In this document: positions 1-10,769 of the stretch, piece after piece
Numbering within the stretch: position 1 is the first letter of the stretch
Layout of the letters: every line of letters begins with the position of its first letter
NCBI GenBank assembly: GCA_963921825.1
Contig: OY997591.1
Coordinates: 34,059,825-34,123,824 of the forward strand
Source: Erodium maritimum
Taxonomy: Eukaryota > Streptophyta > Magnoliopsida > Geraniales > Geraniaceae
DNA length: 64,000 nucleotides
Direction: 5' to 3'
The notes under the pieces: model-generated
Seen by the model: only the letters and a program-made list of their open reading frames with translations
Databases searched by the model: none
Told to the model about the DNA's origin: nothing
Program-made: the position numbers and the translations under genes

Positions 1-912
1 TTTTCCATGATTATATCAACAGAGAAATTCTTATGGAGAATAGCTAGATGACCCCTATCCACCCAACTTCTATTTGCCTCAACCACAATTGGAGTTGCTT
101 ATGTCTCATGGTCCTTTTTCTTCCAGTTCACATTAGCTCTGAGATTCATCTGACCTTTGTCTCTACTTCAAACTCTTACAACAAAAAGCTTATATACTTT
201 CAAGACATAACCATTGAATATCTGAATTATTTTTTGAAAGCCCTTTCTGGATTTTGAAGGAAATGAATTCAAAACCATTTTCTTTTGAAATTGGGGTCAG
301 TTGGAGTCTCCACCTTGAAAATCTCCCCATATTCAAGAAATAAATTTTGTAACCAATTATTTAAAGTTCACAGAGGTGATTGTGGAAAAATAACCTGAAT
401 TCTTCATTTTGAGGTCCATGATGCTTTTCTTGGTAATCAGTTCCGCCAATACCCGAAGTTTGTTGCGATGCTATGATTAGTGATTTCAGACGTCTCCCAT
501 CACTATTAACACCATTGATGTGTGTATCTAACTCTCCACTTCTCCGTTGATTTCCCACTTCAAATTCTGCAGAAGGTTCAATTAATGAAGATGAAGCCAT
601 TGACGAACTTGATACCGAAGAACTAAGAATATGCACTGTAGCTACACTCGAGAAAGATTCAAACTAACCTCCTCCTTATTGTAAGCATGGCACGCCACCA
701 TTTTTCACCTATATGCATGGATTTGGATGAATGAGAGAGAGACACCTCATGCTTCAACATGCAAGACCTTCCTTCATGACTAAGGAATTTGTAACTGTGT
801 GTTATGGGCTTGATCTCCTTATGTTCCCGTCTTGGAAGTGACTAGCCATGTGTGTCCACGTGTTAGGAAAAAACACACACTCCACTCCATCTCATCTTGG
901 TAGTTATTGTAA
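1..912. other. left flank, unrecognised
   Basis: Moderately AT-rich sequence with no transposon termini or protein family that I recognise. The only open stretch of note is the minus-strand ORF at 361-600, listed separately. It ends at the TAA target site of the Harbinger MITE at 913. Confidence 0.4.
361..600 (-). CDS. hypothetical protein, possible first exon
   Basis: A 79-residue ORF from an ATG at 600 (MASSSLIEPSAEFEVGNQ...), rich in Ser at the start and charged afterwards. The same frame is open a further 12 codons upstream. I recognise no domain. It could be the first coding exon of a host gene running to the left on the minus strand, because base composition here is more gene-like than in the neighbouring repeats and no transposon feature covers it. 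It could equally be a chance ORF. No splice partner was identified. Confidence 0.2.
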   Translation of the reverse strand: MASSSLIEPSAEFEVGNQRRSGELDTHINGVNSDGRRLKSLIIASQQTSGIGGTDYQEKHHGPQNEEFRLFFHNHLCEL

Positions 913-1741
913 GAGCATTCACATCGTACGCACTATCATCCACGCACCAGGAAACTCGTTGATGTGGTGCGTGGTTCGCACCACGCACGATGTGGCGTGC
1001 ATGGTTTGTGAACCACGCACCACATCAACGCGAGTCGCGGTGTGTAGTTCGCCTCGTGCACCAAGAACATGGTGCATGGTTCGCGAGTCACGTGGTTCGG
1101 TCGCGCCCAATCAAGGAATTAGCGTGGTAGGAAGAAGGAAAAATATCGTACTGTTGGCCAATGGTCTGATTCCAACGGTTATTTATTTTTTTTAATCAAA
1201 ATAATTAATTAAAAAAATATAAACAACAAGTTTTCTACACCTATAAATATCCCTTCCCCCATTCATCCAACCCACCGATAACTCCAACAAGACCTTATCG
1301 AGCACATATAGGGTCGGTTTGGAGGGACTTACCAAGGGTCAGACGACGACAACTCTGAGTAGTTACATGAGTTAATAAATTTGATGTACCAAAAGCATTG
1401 TAGTTTGATGTACTATTCACGAAGTAATGAAAAGTCAAGTTTAATTATCCACTTTTATTTAATTTATTTAATTAATTTTATATTTTAGTTAGTTGATTAA
1501 TTAATTTTATCAAAATTTTCCAATTATATTTAGTATTTAGTGTTTTAAATATGAATTTAATAAATTCTAGTAAAAGCATAATTACTTATCCAGTCAGCAT
1601 CCACTCAGCACCTCTATAAGCCATGATCCCCATACATGATCATCACAATGTGGTGCTATCTCAAATTCATGGGTTCACCTTCACAAACCATCCTAGTCAC
1701 CACAAGATCCTCACTACACGATCCTCACGATGTACATGCTC
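913..1741. mobile_element. PIF/Harbinger non-autonomous element (829 bp)
   Basis: It is flanked by TAA at 910-912 and TAA at 1742-1744, the 3-bp TSD of PIF/Harbinger. The left end reads GAGCATTCACATCGT and the reverse complement of the right end reads GAGCATGTACATCGT, so the terminal inverted repeats match over about 15 bp with two differences. The left third (about 955-1110) is packed with direct and inverted copies of a GTGCGTGGTTCGC-like motif, resembling subterminal transposase-binding repeats. A TATA-like CTATAAATATCCC near 1240 resembles the promoter of the ORF1 element at 3427-5361 (TATAAATACCCC). This suggests an internal deletion derivative of such an element. It has no coding capacity. 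Confidence 0.8.
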
Positions 1742-1899
1742 TAATATTGCATGCATGCACACTTCATGCATAAGCTTTACCACCTTTGAATGACACTGAT
1801 CAACAACCACCATGAATTCTTGGAATAAGCAGCCACAATACTTTATTTGTTCATGATACTCGATGCCATACAATTGAATTGGCAAGGAGAAACGTAATT

Positions 1900-2953
1900 T
1901 CTAAGATAGATTTACCCATCAAATCTATAAGTCATGGTGGAAATCGCCTCGAGAAACACGGTTGGCCTATTCCCGTGGTCCCTCCTTGAATATGAGCCCT
2001 CAAAGTCGTCGAGTAATTCTTCCACTCCCAGTGCATGCACTCAAGACTACCAAGCATCCCGGAAAATCCACGCATTTCATTCACCAATAAAATATAGTTC
2101 ATATTAGCCTATGTTGGCTTACGCTGATATGTTAGATCGAATATAGTAACAACTTCCCTGCAAAATCACGCAGTCTAAAGCAAGTCATGATTTTTCCTAT
2201 TTTCATGTGCTCGTCCTGTCCATCGGCTGAAATTCCATAACACAATTGCTTAATGACCGCAATATATTTCTGATACAGAGATAACGATGCCCTACCCACA
2301 ACGTCAACCCGTTGTCTGAAGTACACATCCTTATCCTCCAATGCATGGAGAATACGGATGAACACATTCTTTTGCATTCGGAAACGACGACAAAAATACA
2401 CCTCCTTGTACACTAGGTTCATATCGAAGTAGTCGTGCATTAAACGTTCTTTTGTAGCATCCCGGTCTCGTGCGATATAGCTTCTCTTCCGTGGTCGTAC
2501 TACCTCCATGGATTCGTCTAGCAAACCCTGAACGACCTCGCGGAGCATGCATTCTTCGAGTGCTTCCTCTAATATTCGCTCGAAAGCAAGATCGTTGGCA
2601 CGAGCATCGGCATTGTTCGCCATTTCGATGACAAAAAAGAGACACAAAGAATTCAAATGTAGGAGGAGACGATGGAAGGTGTGTTTTTGTTGGTTACAAA
2701 ACCCTCAATTGATAGATAACTTGGAGCTTCCTTGCATTTATTTTTTACTAATTTCAAACTAATTTATAGATAAATTCTTTTTAAGGCTCAACAATTGGGT
2801 AATCAGATTTTCTAGTCGTTGGCGTCGGCGGCTAGTGATAATGGTTGAGTCGACGTCGAAAGTCATCGTTAGCAACGAAACGCTAGCGAAACTCAGTGTT
2901 TTCCCCCCGCCAACAGCTTAGAACCGGCTTGTCTACCAGCGCTGGAGATGCTA
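1900..2953 (-). mobile_element. PIF/Harbinger element, transposase type, left end lost
   Basis: The right end is recognisable: the reverse complement of ...GGAGATGCTA ending at 2953 reads TAGCATCTCC, identical to the left terminus of the intact Harbinger element at 44135. It is followed by TAA (2954-2956), a fitting half of a TSD. No matching left terminus was found. The transposase remnant fades out near 1900, and the sequence between there and the MITE at 1741 is unassigned. Only one ORF (transposase) fits between the ends, as in the 44135-46059 element. Confidence 0.65.
1930..2623 (-). pseudogene. PIF/Harbinger transposase, degenerate
   Basis: It starts at an ATG at 2623 (MANNADARANDLAF). 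Residues matching the N-terminal half of DDE_Tnp_4 transposases follow: HDYFDMNLVY, FCRRFRMQKNVFIRIL and the hallmark QLCYG..ADG block. The frame stops at 2132. The next conserved block resumes in another frame at about 2005-2080, where the catalytic GSLDCMHW motif reads GSLECMHW, so the first catalytic Asp is Glu. The remaining D and E motifs are missing or unrecognisable. Compared with the intact copy at 44385-45725, more than half of the catalytic domain is lost. It is not functional. Confidence 0.8.
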
Positions 2954-3426
2954 TAAGAAATCACATAAAGCTACAAAGGGGATAAAAGGCCGAAAAATTA
3001 ATTACACGGTTGTGAAACATGGTACAAATGGAAACAAGGGCTCCTAACTTTCAACGATAACGAGTACATTGGTGCTTCAGGGATGCAATATAGAGAAGCG
3101 TACAACTCCAAGCATTGACATTGTGTAGTCATTTGGGGATTGGAGCAACAACTAAAAGGGTACATACGTATTTTTGATGGCTACATATGGAGAGTGACTC
3201 TTTACAAGACTCTTTACATGTACCCAACATTGTCGCCAAAGATATCATTCTTCACAATAAATGTTGATAGTTGATAATTTTGTAGAGGCACAACAGAAAA
3301 TAAGAAAATTATGAGGGACAATCTCTTGCTCGCACAAACAAAAGACGACCGGAATAAACATTTGAGATTGACGACTAGGTATACCTCAAGCACAACCATA
3401 CTGATAAAATTCGTTGACACTCCTTA
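2954..3426. other. inter-transposon sequence, nothing recognised
   Basis: About 470 bp between two Harbinger elements, with no recognisable ORF, repeat or terminus. It ends with TTA (3424-3426), the TSD of the next element. Confidence 0.5.
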
Positions 3427-5361
3427 GAGCATGTACAGTGGCATGGTTCATATGTGAGGCTTATAGTTGCTGACTATGTAAATTAGTGGATCTGAACCCC
3501 TTAATGAACTTGTATTCCACAGTGGTAAGGTTCACAGTTCTGAGTGGATGTTGATTGGACGCGAACTAGATGCTTAATTGATGTTCTACTGAATTTATTA
3601 GATACATAATTAATATAGTAAATACTAAAGATAATTAAAATTAATTAATAATAAAATAACTAAATGAAAAGAAACTTTCACTTTTATTCATCCCCGAAAT
3701 AATACAACCCCAAAAAATACATGTTCAAGCTTACAACCCACACAACACATTCGTTGTCCTTGAGCATACGAATATGATTCTTGAACTCACAACATGAATC
3801 CCACAACTCCAACAACATTTATGCGCGCCATTACTGCTCCTGCTCGGTCATCCCAGAAACATCCTCTTTATGCATCTCCCTGTATTGGTTGAAGAGGTCG
3901 TTCCATTTTGTGGTCAACAACCTAACTTTGTACGCCCTCTCAACCTTTGCTCGATCTAAGGTTGTCACTACATTGGCTTGATCTTGGACGGACTTCCCTT
4001 TCCTCTTTGTGGACTTATTGCCTAAAGATCGCTCTTTGGGTGGAGGGACACTTCGGTTACTAGCTCCCTCGCTCGAATCTGTGGGTACCCAATCCAGTTG
4101 GGACTCGCCACTGAGAGGTATAGTATCTTCATCGTTGGGACGCTCACTTGTGGAAATATAAATGGGTGGGGTTGAGTTGTTACTCCCAGCGGAATCAAAC
4201 CATTATCCTTGTCTACCTGTTGTGCCTTCCTCCAATGTAAACTTCTCTTCGAAATTGAGAATGTTGTACCAATGGTTGAGGTCGAAAACCTTCGGTTTGT
4301 TCTCATTCGCTTTCTCCGTAAAGGTCTCCTTGGCTTTCTTGGTGTTGTTTTCATCGTTGTAACCACTTGGTAAGATTTCCCTCAATCTTGTCATAATATT
4401 GTGGTATCTCCGCACCCGAAGGTAATTCTTGTTCCAATAGTTCTTGATTTGTTTCTAGTCGAAAGGCGGGCAACGATTCCCCTCGTTGTAACCTCTGGAA
4501 ATTTGGCCCCAATATGTACTATCATCTTGTTGGTTGCCCTTCGTTGCATCTCTGGACGTGCGTAGCCAGACATGGATGAAGTGCTTTGCTGCTTTAGGGT
4601 TCCATTTTCTTCTATATACTCCCTCTCGTTGTTGGGAAGGGTTGTCAGAGGATGATTAAGACGACATTTTGGTGCTTTTGTTGTCGGCGTTATATTGGGA
4701 ATCACCGGGATAACCGTAAAATTTGGAATTGAGCTTGGGGTTCATGAAAGGTGCGGGGTGAAAGAACCTTGGTTGAAAGTACCAGGGTTGAAACTAGGTT
4801 GCATGCAAGGGGTCAGGAAAAAACATGGTTGCATGAACGGGTTGTTGATCGGGTTGATGTTCAACATCCGTTGGAAGCCGCTGGGCTGATCTGCGTTAAA
4901 CTCGTGTTGCTCCGGTGGAGACGACAGTTGAGTTTCTTCGTCGAACATTTTCTCAATCGAAAATCAAACTTTATAGGGAGGTGGATTTTGAGTGAGAAAT
5001 GATGATAAAATGTTTGTGGTTGATGAAAAAGATGAGGGGTATTTATAGATGGGGGAAATTATATTTTTAAGGTGGTATTCAAATTTTATTTATTTAAAAA
5101 ATATTATCGTTTCAGACCGTTTGAGCTAATAGTATGATTTTTTTGCCACGCTAACGTCACGTGGCGCGATGGGATTGGCTGGCTGACGACTTATGACTCG
5201 CTACAATGAATCTTATTAGTGAATCGTGAGTTGCGACTAATGGTTACGACTCACTAAACGAAACCATGCGAACTACATGCCATATTGTACGGCTTACGGT
5301 TCACTAAATCACGAGTCATGAACCGTTAGTCGCATACTGAATCACGTTGGTATGAATGCTC
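3427..5361 (-). mobile_element. PIF/Harbinger element carrying ORF1 only (1.94 kb)
   Basis: It is bounded by TTA at 3424-3426 and TTA at 5362-5364, a 3-bp TSD. The left end reads GAGCATGTACAGTGG and the reverse complement of the right end reads GAGCATTCATACCAA, sharing the GAGCAT core of the MITE at 913-1741. The right subterminal zone (about 5150-5345) is dense in short repeats related to GGTTCACTAA and CGACTCACTA. Upstream of the ORF on the minus strand lies a TATA-like TATAAATACCCC near 5040. The only coding content is the degenerate Myb/SANT-like ORF1. There is no transposase and no room for one. Confidence 0.75.
3815..4948 (-). pseudogene. Harbinger ORF1 (Myb/SANT-like, NAM-associated type), degenerate
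   Basis: In plant PIF/Pong elements ORF1 is a DNA-binding partner that works with the transposase in the nucleus. The likely start is the ATG at 4948 (MFDEETQLSSPP). After a Pro/Asn-rich head, the Myb/SANT-like segment can be followed across frames at about 4610-4400: a Trp-containing helix WLRTSRDATKGNQQ, then IKNYWNKNYLRVRRYHN and SGYNDEN. Next comes the aromatic block KVFDLNHWYNILN at about 4270, and a Lys/Arg-rich C-terminal tail down to about 3815. At least three frame changes or stops interrupt it, so no full protein can be made. Confidence 0.7.
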
Positions 5362-5405
5362 TTATAACCTTAAGCTTGTAACACGGTTTTGTGTAATTAC
5401 AAATA

Positions 5406-6410
5406 CGGAAAATTTCAATTTGATACCCTGGCAAACATTTATTTGCAGTATAATACCCTATCTTGTTTTTTTGTTTTGCATTTTAATACCCTAGCAAACA
5501 TTTATTTTCACTTTCATACCCAACCGTTAACTTTTAATCCAAAATGGATGGAAAATGGTCATGTGCTTTGCACATGACCTTGTTTTTTTTTCAAAAAATA
5601 CCAAAAACACCTTTCAATCTTTGATTTTTTAAATATACAAAAATTTAATTTTTTTAAATATTTTTTGAAATATAAAAAAATCTGTTTTTTTGTAATATAC
5701 AAAAAAACTGATTTAATTTTTTTAAAATAAATGTGATTTTTTGAATTATATAAAAATATGATTTTTGAAATATATAAAAATTTATTTTTAAAATATATGA
5801 AAACTTATTTTTTATAAATATTTTTTGAAATAAAACCTATATTTTTTAAATATATAAAAATATGATTCTTGTAATATATAAAAACTGATTTTTAAAATAT
5901 ATTTTTTGAAATAAATCTGATTTTTTGAATAATATAAAAATATTATTATGAAATATATAAAAATTGATTTTTTAAATATATAAAAACTGATATTTTTAAA
6001 ATAATTTTTGAAATATAATATATATTTTTTAAAAATATATAAAAAAATCAATTTTTATATATATATAAACTGGTTTTTAAATATGTTTTTGAAATAAATC
6101 TTATTTTTTGAATTATATAAAAATATTATTTTAAAAATATATAAAAACTGATTTTTCTAAAATAATTTTTGAAATCAAATATAGTTTTTTGAAATATATA
6201 AAAAAATATGAATTTTTGTGGTATGTTTTGAAAGTTTGATTGGTTTCAAGGGGTATTTTGGATTTTTCATCTACTTTGGAAGGAAAGTTAACGGTTGAGT
6301 ATGAAAGTAAAAATAAAAGTTTGTTAGGGTATTAAAATGTAAAAAAAAAACAAGCTAGGATATTTAACTGCAAATAAAATTTTGTTAGTTTATTAAAATA
6401 AAATTTTCCC
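5406..6410. mobile_element. Mutator-type MITE (1.0 kb), extremely AT-rich
   Basis: The ends are inverted repeats: the left begins CGGAAAATTTCAATTTGATACC and the right ends in AAAATTTTCCC, with mirrored GATACCC/GGGTATT modules for over 150 bp inward. The flanks are TTACAAATA (5397-5405) and ATACAAATA (6411-6419), a 9-bp TSD with one mismatch. Terminal modules (GGAAAATTTCA, ACCCTGGCAAACATTTA) are those of the 10.4-kb Mutator-like element at 20916-31331, so this looks like a deletion derivative of that family. The core (about 5590-6220) is degenerate poly-A/T such as ATATATAAAAA and TTTTTGAAATA. It is non-coding. Confidence 0.75.
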
Positions 6411-6419
6411 ATACAAATA

Positions 6420-6989
6420 ATTTGACAAGCACTAAGGATATAAACATATAATGAATTAACAAATAAAATATTGTCAAGTGTATTCTTACTTATGTGCAAG
6501 TACAGGGTCACCAAGTAGGATATTTGTGGTAAAGTACTAGTCGGTTGGTTTTATAAGTAATGGTTTAAAGGAAAACCAAAATTAAAGTTGTTGCTTGCTA
6601 CCCTAACTTAAGTATGTACATGATGAAAGTTAAATAAGTGTCATTAAAAATTGGCTTATAAGAAGACAAGAAATTAGTTGAAAATCTATAGACAAGGGAG
6701 AGTAAAAGGACAAAAGAATTGGAAAATGTTTATAGGCTAAAATAGACATAGTAAAGAAAATGGATACGGGAAAATATAAAAAATGAAGAAAAGATAAAGA
6801 TATAAAATTCAGTTTTTGTGCAAAAAATAATAATCAAGTATGGAGATTCTTTTTTTAGTTTTATAGCCAATGCTCTAGTTCAATATGGAGATAGGGATCT
6901 AAATATTTTCACAGGGTGTCTAATTTCAAAGCGGCTCAATAAAGGATATCTCAAGTTTGGTACAAAGATATTTTGCTGTCAGATCCTAC
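6420..6989. other. unassigned sequence
   Basis: AT-rich, with no recognisable terminus or domain. The last 150 bp may already belong to the 5' part of the LINE that becomes recognisable near 6990. Confidence 0.4.
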
Positions 6990-6999
6990 TGATATTAAA

Positions 7000-7542
7000 T
7001 TTGTTGTTGTAGATAATTTTCAAGCTAGATTCTCAGCTCCATTTTCACAAGCTTTGGACCTAAATGATCTATCATTTGCCTCTCTATCTTCAAAGCAAGC
7101 TCTTTGGCTAGAAAGACCTTTTTGAAGAAGGTGAAGTTCTCCAAGCTATTATGACTTGTAAATTGTAATGGAGACAAAGTCAAAGGTTTAGATGGTTTCA
7201 CACTTCGCTTCCTTCAAGTTTGTTGGCAGATTCTCAAAGAAGATTTATTAGCACTCATTAACCATTTTCATCTCAATGAACATCTCGAGAAAGGTATAGA
7301 TTCATCATTTATGACCTTGATCCTTAAAGGTCCTACTCCTCTTACTTTTGATGACTATAGAGAAATCAGCTTAATAGAAGGTCCTTACAAAATCCTAACC
7401 AAAATGTTGGCTACAAGGCTCAAAGCACTAATTGATTTTCTAGTGGGAGATGAGCGAACATATTTCATTTTAGGGAGACAAATAATTACTGACATCCTTA
7501 TAGGTGCACTGCCACTATATTTTTTCTCCATTATTAAAGCTC
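7000..7542 (+). pseudogene. LINE ORF2, reverse-transcriptase N-terminal part
   Basis: Translated blocks match the start of a non-LTR RT across two frames: FQARFSAPF, LEEPFSEEEV-like and PDGF-like segments (7030-7200), then MTLILKGPTPLTFDDYREISL, YKILTKMLATRLK and GRQIITDIL (7311-7505). The YADD-containing core is missing. Stops and frame changes are present, so it is inactive. Confidence 0.75.
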
Positions 7543-7824
7543 TTAAATGTCACGCCCCAATTTCAGTAAACCGAACTCGGGACGCGAACGTTTAGAATAA
7601 AAAAAACACTTTGAGAACATTTCCATTAAAACACTTTACAATAACAGTTTAGTTCAACAAAAGATAAGTACGACCCAAAATACAACGTCCCACAAGCGGA
7701 CAAAAGGGCGAGGTATCCGTCGCTAAACCAAAAGTAAAAACCCGGACTCCGCTCCTAGCTCCACAAGCTTCGCGAGCTCACCTAGTCCGTCCCACGAACA
7801 GTACCTGTAGGAAAAACAGCTAGG

Positions 7825-7842
7825 GGTGAGCGTTCGCTCACC
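7825..7842. repeat. conserved hairpin in LTR
   Basis: GGTGAGCGTTCGCTCACC forms an 8-bp perfect stem around a TT loop. The same 18 bases occur at 15802-15819 in the second LTR. A related GGTGAGCTTGACGCTCA stands in the third LTR near 57450, in each case just downstream of an ACCTGTAG motif. Confidence 0.7.
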
Positions 7843-8418
7843 ACCACGGATAACAGACTGACTACGGCATAATTAGCAAACAATGCCGGTAACACCCACA
7901 ACAACTCAACCCCGGGGATCACTGTCCCCAACCCAAGTACTCTGACTGAAAAACACCCACGGTGACCTTCCTCGAACGACTCGACACTCAAACACGTAAG
8001 TAGACACGACACAACGATCACGACCTCTTCCAAGGACTCAAGGAACTACGCAACACCAAACAAGATCACAAGGATCGCACACCAAACAAGATCACAAAGG
8101 ATCGCAAACCAGCTGCTCAGTAACCTCCCTCGCGCCCTTTACCGATCATAGACGTGGTCAGGCAGTCGACCTGTCGCATTTCCTCAACACAAAGTCGGAT
8201 CAGACTGTCAACCTATCACACTCACAACCACCGAACCACACACGCGCGGCCAGGACCCCTTTACTGACAGGCGGGGCCCCTACCTCGTCTGAACGTGCAG
8301 ACGCGTGTGATCGAGGACCCCCGTTTAATGAAGCGGGCCCACAACCTCAGGTAACCACAATCACAAACACAATCACAGTTCAACAAACAGCAAAAACACA
8401 GGTTCAACACTCCACAGG

Positions 8419-8640
8419 CACTCATGGCCACCCAAGATATCAACCCTAAAACGCGGACTCAACAGCCCCACAGGCACTCACGGCCTCCCAGACACACCAA
8501 CAGTAATTCATGGCTCAACAGCCCCACGGGCACTCACGGCCTTTCAAGACACACCAACGGTCAAGACTCGGGTTCAACAACCCCACGGCACTCACGGCCA
8601 CCCAAGACACCAATTTAACTACACGGGCTCTCATGGCCAC
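8419..8640 (+). repeat. tandem repeat, 56-58 bp unit
   Basis: Four imperfect units begin with CACTCA(T/C)GGCC at 8419, 8475, 8531 and 8589. Related units form a longer array in the second LTR (about 16500-16940). It lies within the U3 part of the solo LTR. Confidence 0.75.
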
Positions 8641-9779
8641 CCAAACTCAACAATACATAACGCACAACGACCTCCGGCATAGACGATGCCTCCAACAGTC
8701 CTAAGATCGCTAGTTTCACAAACAACCTCCGGGCATGGTCATATGCCTCCAGTAAAACAATTATCGATAAGTTCTCTGATCCTACGACACTACTAAGTGT
8801 CACATGTCTTTCCAATAATTACTAAGTTCCCGTAACATGCATTTCTAATAAACGCTACAATCCCGTATCATGCTTTTCTAATATTTAAATAAACCTATTC
8901 AACCCACGACACCCCGGTGTCACATGCAATTCTACTATTAACTTTCCCTAGTTAGGGCCGAGATCCGGCTACTTTTCCCTACCTCAACTGAAGAGCAACC
9001 GCTACGCTTCCTAGCTGCTGACGTTCTGGCTCGCTACCCCCGAGCTTCACTTTGATCGAAGCCGGACTCTAAAGAGAACACGAAAGCCATAGATTAATAA
9101 CGGTTCCACCGTTAAACTAAAGGTTACGATTAGTCTAGTTTAGAACCGACAGTTGTCCCTTAAACTTGAGCGGGATAAAAACAGGGTCACAGCGAATCGG
9201 GTTTGAGTACCCGAGCACCGAAACCGGTGCATGCGAGGCACGGTCCCAACGCACGAATCCCGAGGTCCGATTCAGCGGTCCGCTCTTGTTCCTTTTTAAC
9301 CCGAAAAGCAGTCCATTTTACCCAGAGTTCCAGAGTCGTTCCCAAAACCGATTAATAACCCTTTTTCACAACAGAACGGTTTTTATTTTAAAACGAATTC
9401 CCTTTTTATCTCAAATCTGATTCTATTCCGATCTTTGAGCCCAAAATGAATTAGGTTCGGTTTTTGAACAACCGTCCCTAAATCCCGTTTACGACTTAGA
9501 TTCACAACTCCTCGATTTAAACCGAAGCAGATCCAAAATCCATCTTTTACTCCAATCTGATTTAATTGTTTCCCTTTTCGATTCAAAAACCGTTCCAAAT
9601 ATTAATCAATTCCATTAGCAGGTTTAATCAAATATTAATCGATTTCATTAACGATTTAACCAAATATTAAACGATTTCATTAACAATTTTAACCCTAAAC
9701 AGATCCAAACTAAATCGAAAAAGGTTTTATTTCATTTTCTTTGTTTGTTACAACAAAACCCGATTTACAGTAGTTTGAA

Positions 9780-10560
9780 GATGGGAAATAATAGAGGTTC
9801 GGTTTCGAACCGGTCGGCCGCCGGCGAGGGCGGCGTCGGCCGGGGCCTAACCGTAGAGAAGGGACGGCAAGGGCGGCGGCGGGCACGGCGGCGGTGCACG
9901 GCGGCTGGCTCGGGACGAATGCGGGACACGCTTGGGCTCGGTCGTGTCCCAGGCGAGCTTGTCTCGCCGGAGATCTGGAGAGGGAGGTCGGGTGGTGGCC
10001 GGATCTGGACGGAGGCGAGCGTGAGGGGCGGAGTAGGGCGGCGGCTCGGTGGTGGCACGGTGAGGACGACCTCGGGCTCGGGACGACGAGCTCGGGCTCG
10101 AGACTGAGTGAGGACGGAGGGACGGTGACGGGCTCGGTGGTGGCCGGAGATGAGGGAGTCGGAGCTGGTGCGTTGGCCGGAGATGGAGGCGGCGTGGTCG
10201 GGGCTGCGTGGATCGAAGGAGAGAGGGAGAGAGGTTGAAGAACGAGGGAGGAGGGTCGGACGTGGGAGGTGAGGGTGGACGGAGGTGAGGGTCGCCGGAG
10301 CTGGAGACGGGAGAGGGAGTGGTGGCCGGATCTGGTTAGGGCGAAGAAGAAGGAGGTCGGGGATGGGGTTTCGAAGAAGACGAAGACGGAGTGAGGGAAG
10401 GGAGAGGAGGCGAGGGAGAGGGTGGTGGCCGGACTCGGGAGCGGTGGCCGGCGATGCGAGGTGTGGCCGGTGATGGCGACCGGACGGCGAAGCAGAGAGG
10501 ACGACGAGGGTGAGGGGCGGCTGAAGGAGAAGAAGAGAGGGAGAGGGTTAGGGTTTCAGA
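9780..10560. other. GC-rich block inside solo LTR
   Basis: A strongly G-rich stretch full of CGGCGG, GGCCGG and GGAGATG motifs, in clear contrast to the AT-rich surroundings. It supports several overlapping ORFs on both strands (for example 9745-10107 +) made of low-complexity Arg/Gly. These look like composition artefacts rather than genes. It sits directly upstream of the TATA-like box of the LTR, so it may be a promoter-proximal region or an acquired fragment. It is absent from the LTR at 15532. Confidence 0.5.
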
Positions 10561-10769
10561 ACCCTAATCCAACCTTATATAGGTTGGATTTGGGCCGGGC
10601 CTGTAGCAGTGGGCCGGGTCTGTAGCTTGGGCCGGGTCTGGCCCATCCGGTCCAGCCTTTTATTTATTTTTTTTTAATTTTTTTTTTGCACTCGTTTCAA
10701 AAACCTACCTTAAGGTTTCCGGGTTGCAATTTAATACACTTTTGAAAGCGAAGCGGGTTTTACATTAAA

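Larger units (their letters stand above)
7548..10764 (+). mobile_element. solo LTR (3.2 kb), TGTCACGCCCC type
   Basis: It begins TGTCACGCCCCAATTTCAG and ends GCGGGTTTTACA, giving the canonical TG...CA. It is flanked by TTAAA at 7543-7547 and TTAAA at 10765-10769, a perfect 5-bp TSD. No primer-binding site, gag or pol lies inside, so it is best read as a solo LTR of a long-LTR element (possibly Gypsy). A small non-coding LTR derivative is the alternative. A TATA-like CTTATATAGG at about 10573 would leave roughly 190 bp for R-U5. Inside are a conserved hairpin (7825), a 56-58-bp tandem array (8419) and a GC-rich block (9780-10560). The 5' 1.4 kb matches the LTR at 15532; the 3' half does not. 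Confidence 0.75.

Noticed and set aside
848..1195. 115-residue ORF and its antisense partner
   Set aside because: They are made of the subterminal repeats of the Harbinger MITE.
913..5361. One 4.4-kb autonomous Harbinger element with both ORFs
   Set aside because: The outer ends match, but TSD pairs TAA (910/1742) and TTA (3424/5362) plus a third terminus at 2953 divide it into separate elements.
9745..10625. Several Arg/Gly-rich ORFs on both strands
   Set aside because: Composition effect of the GC-rich LTR block; no domain, overlapping on all frames.
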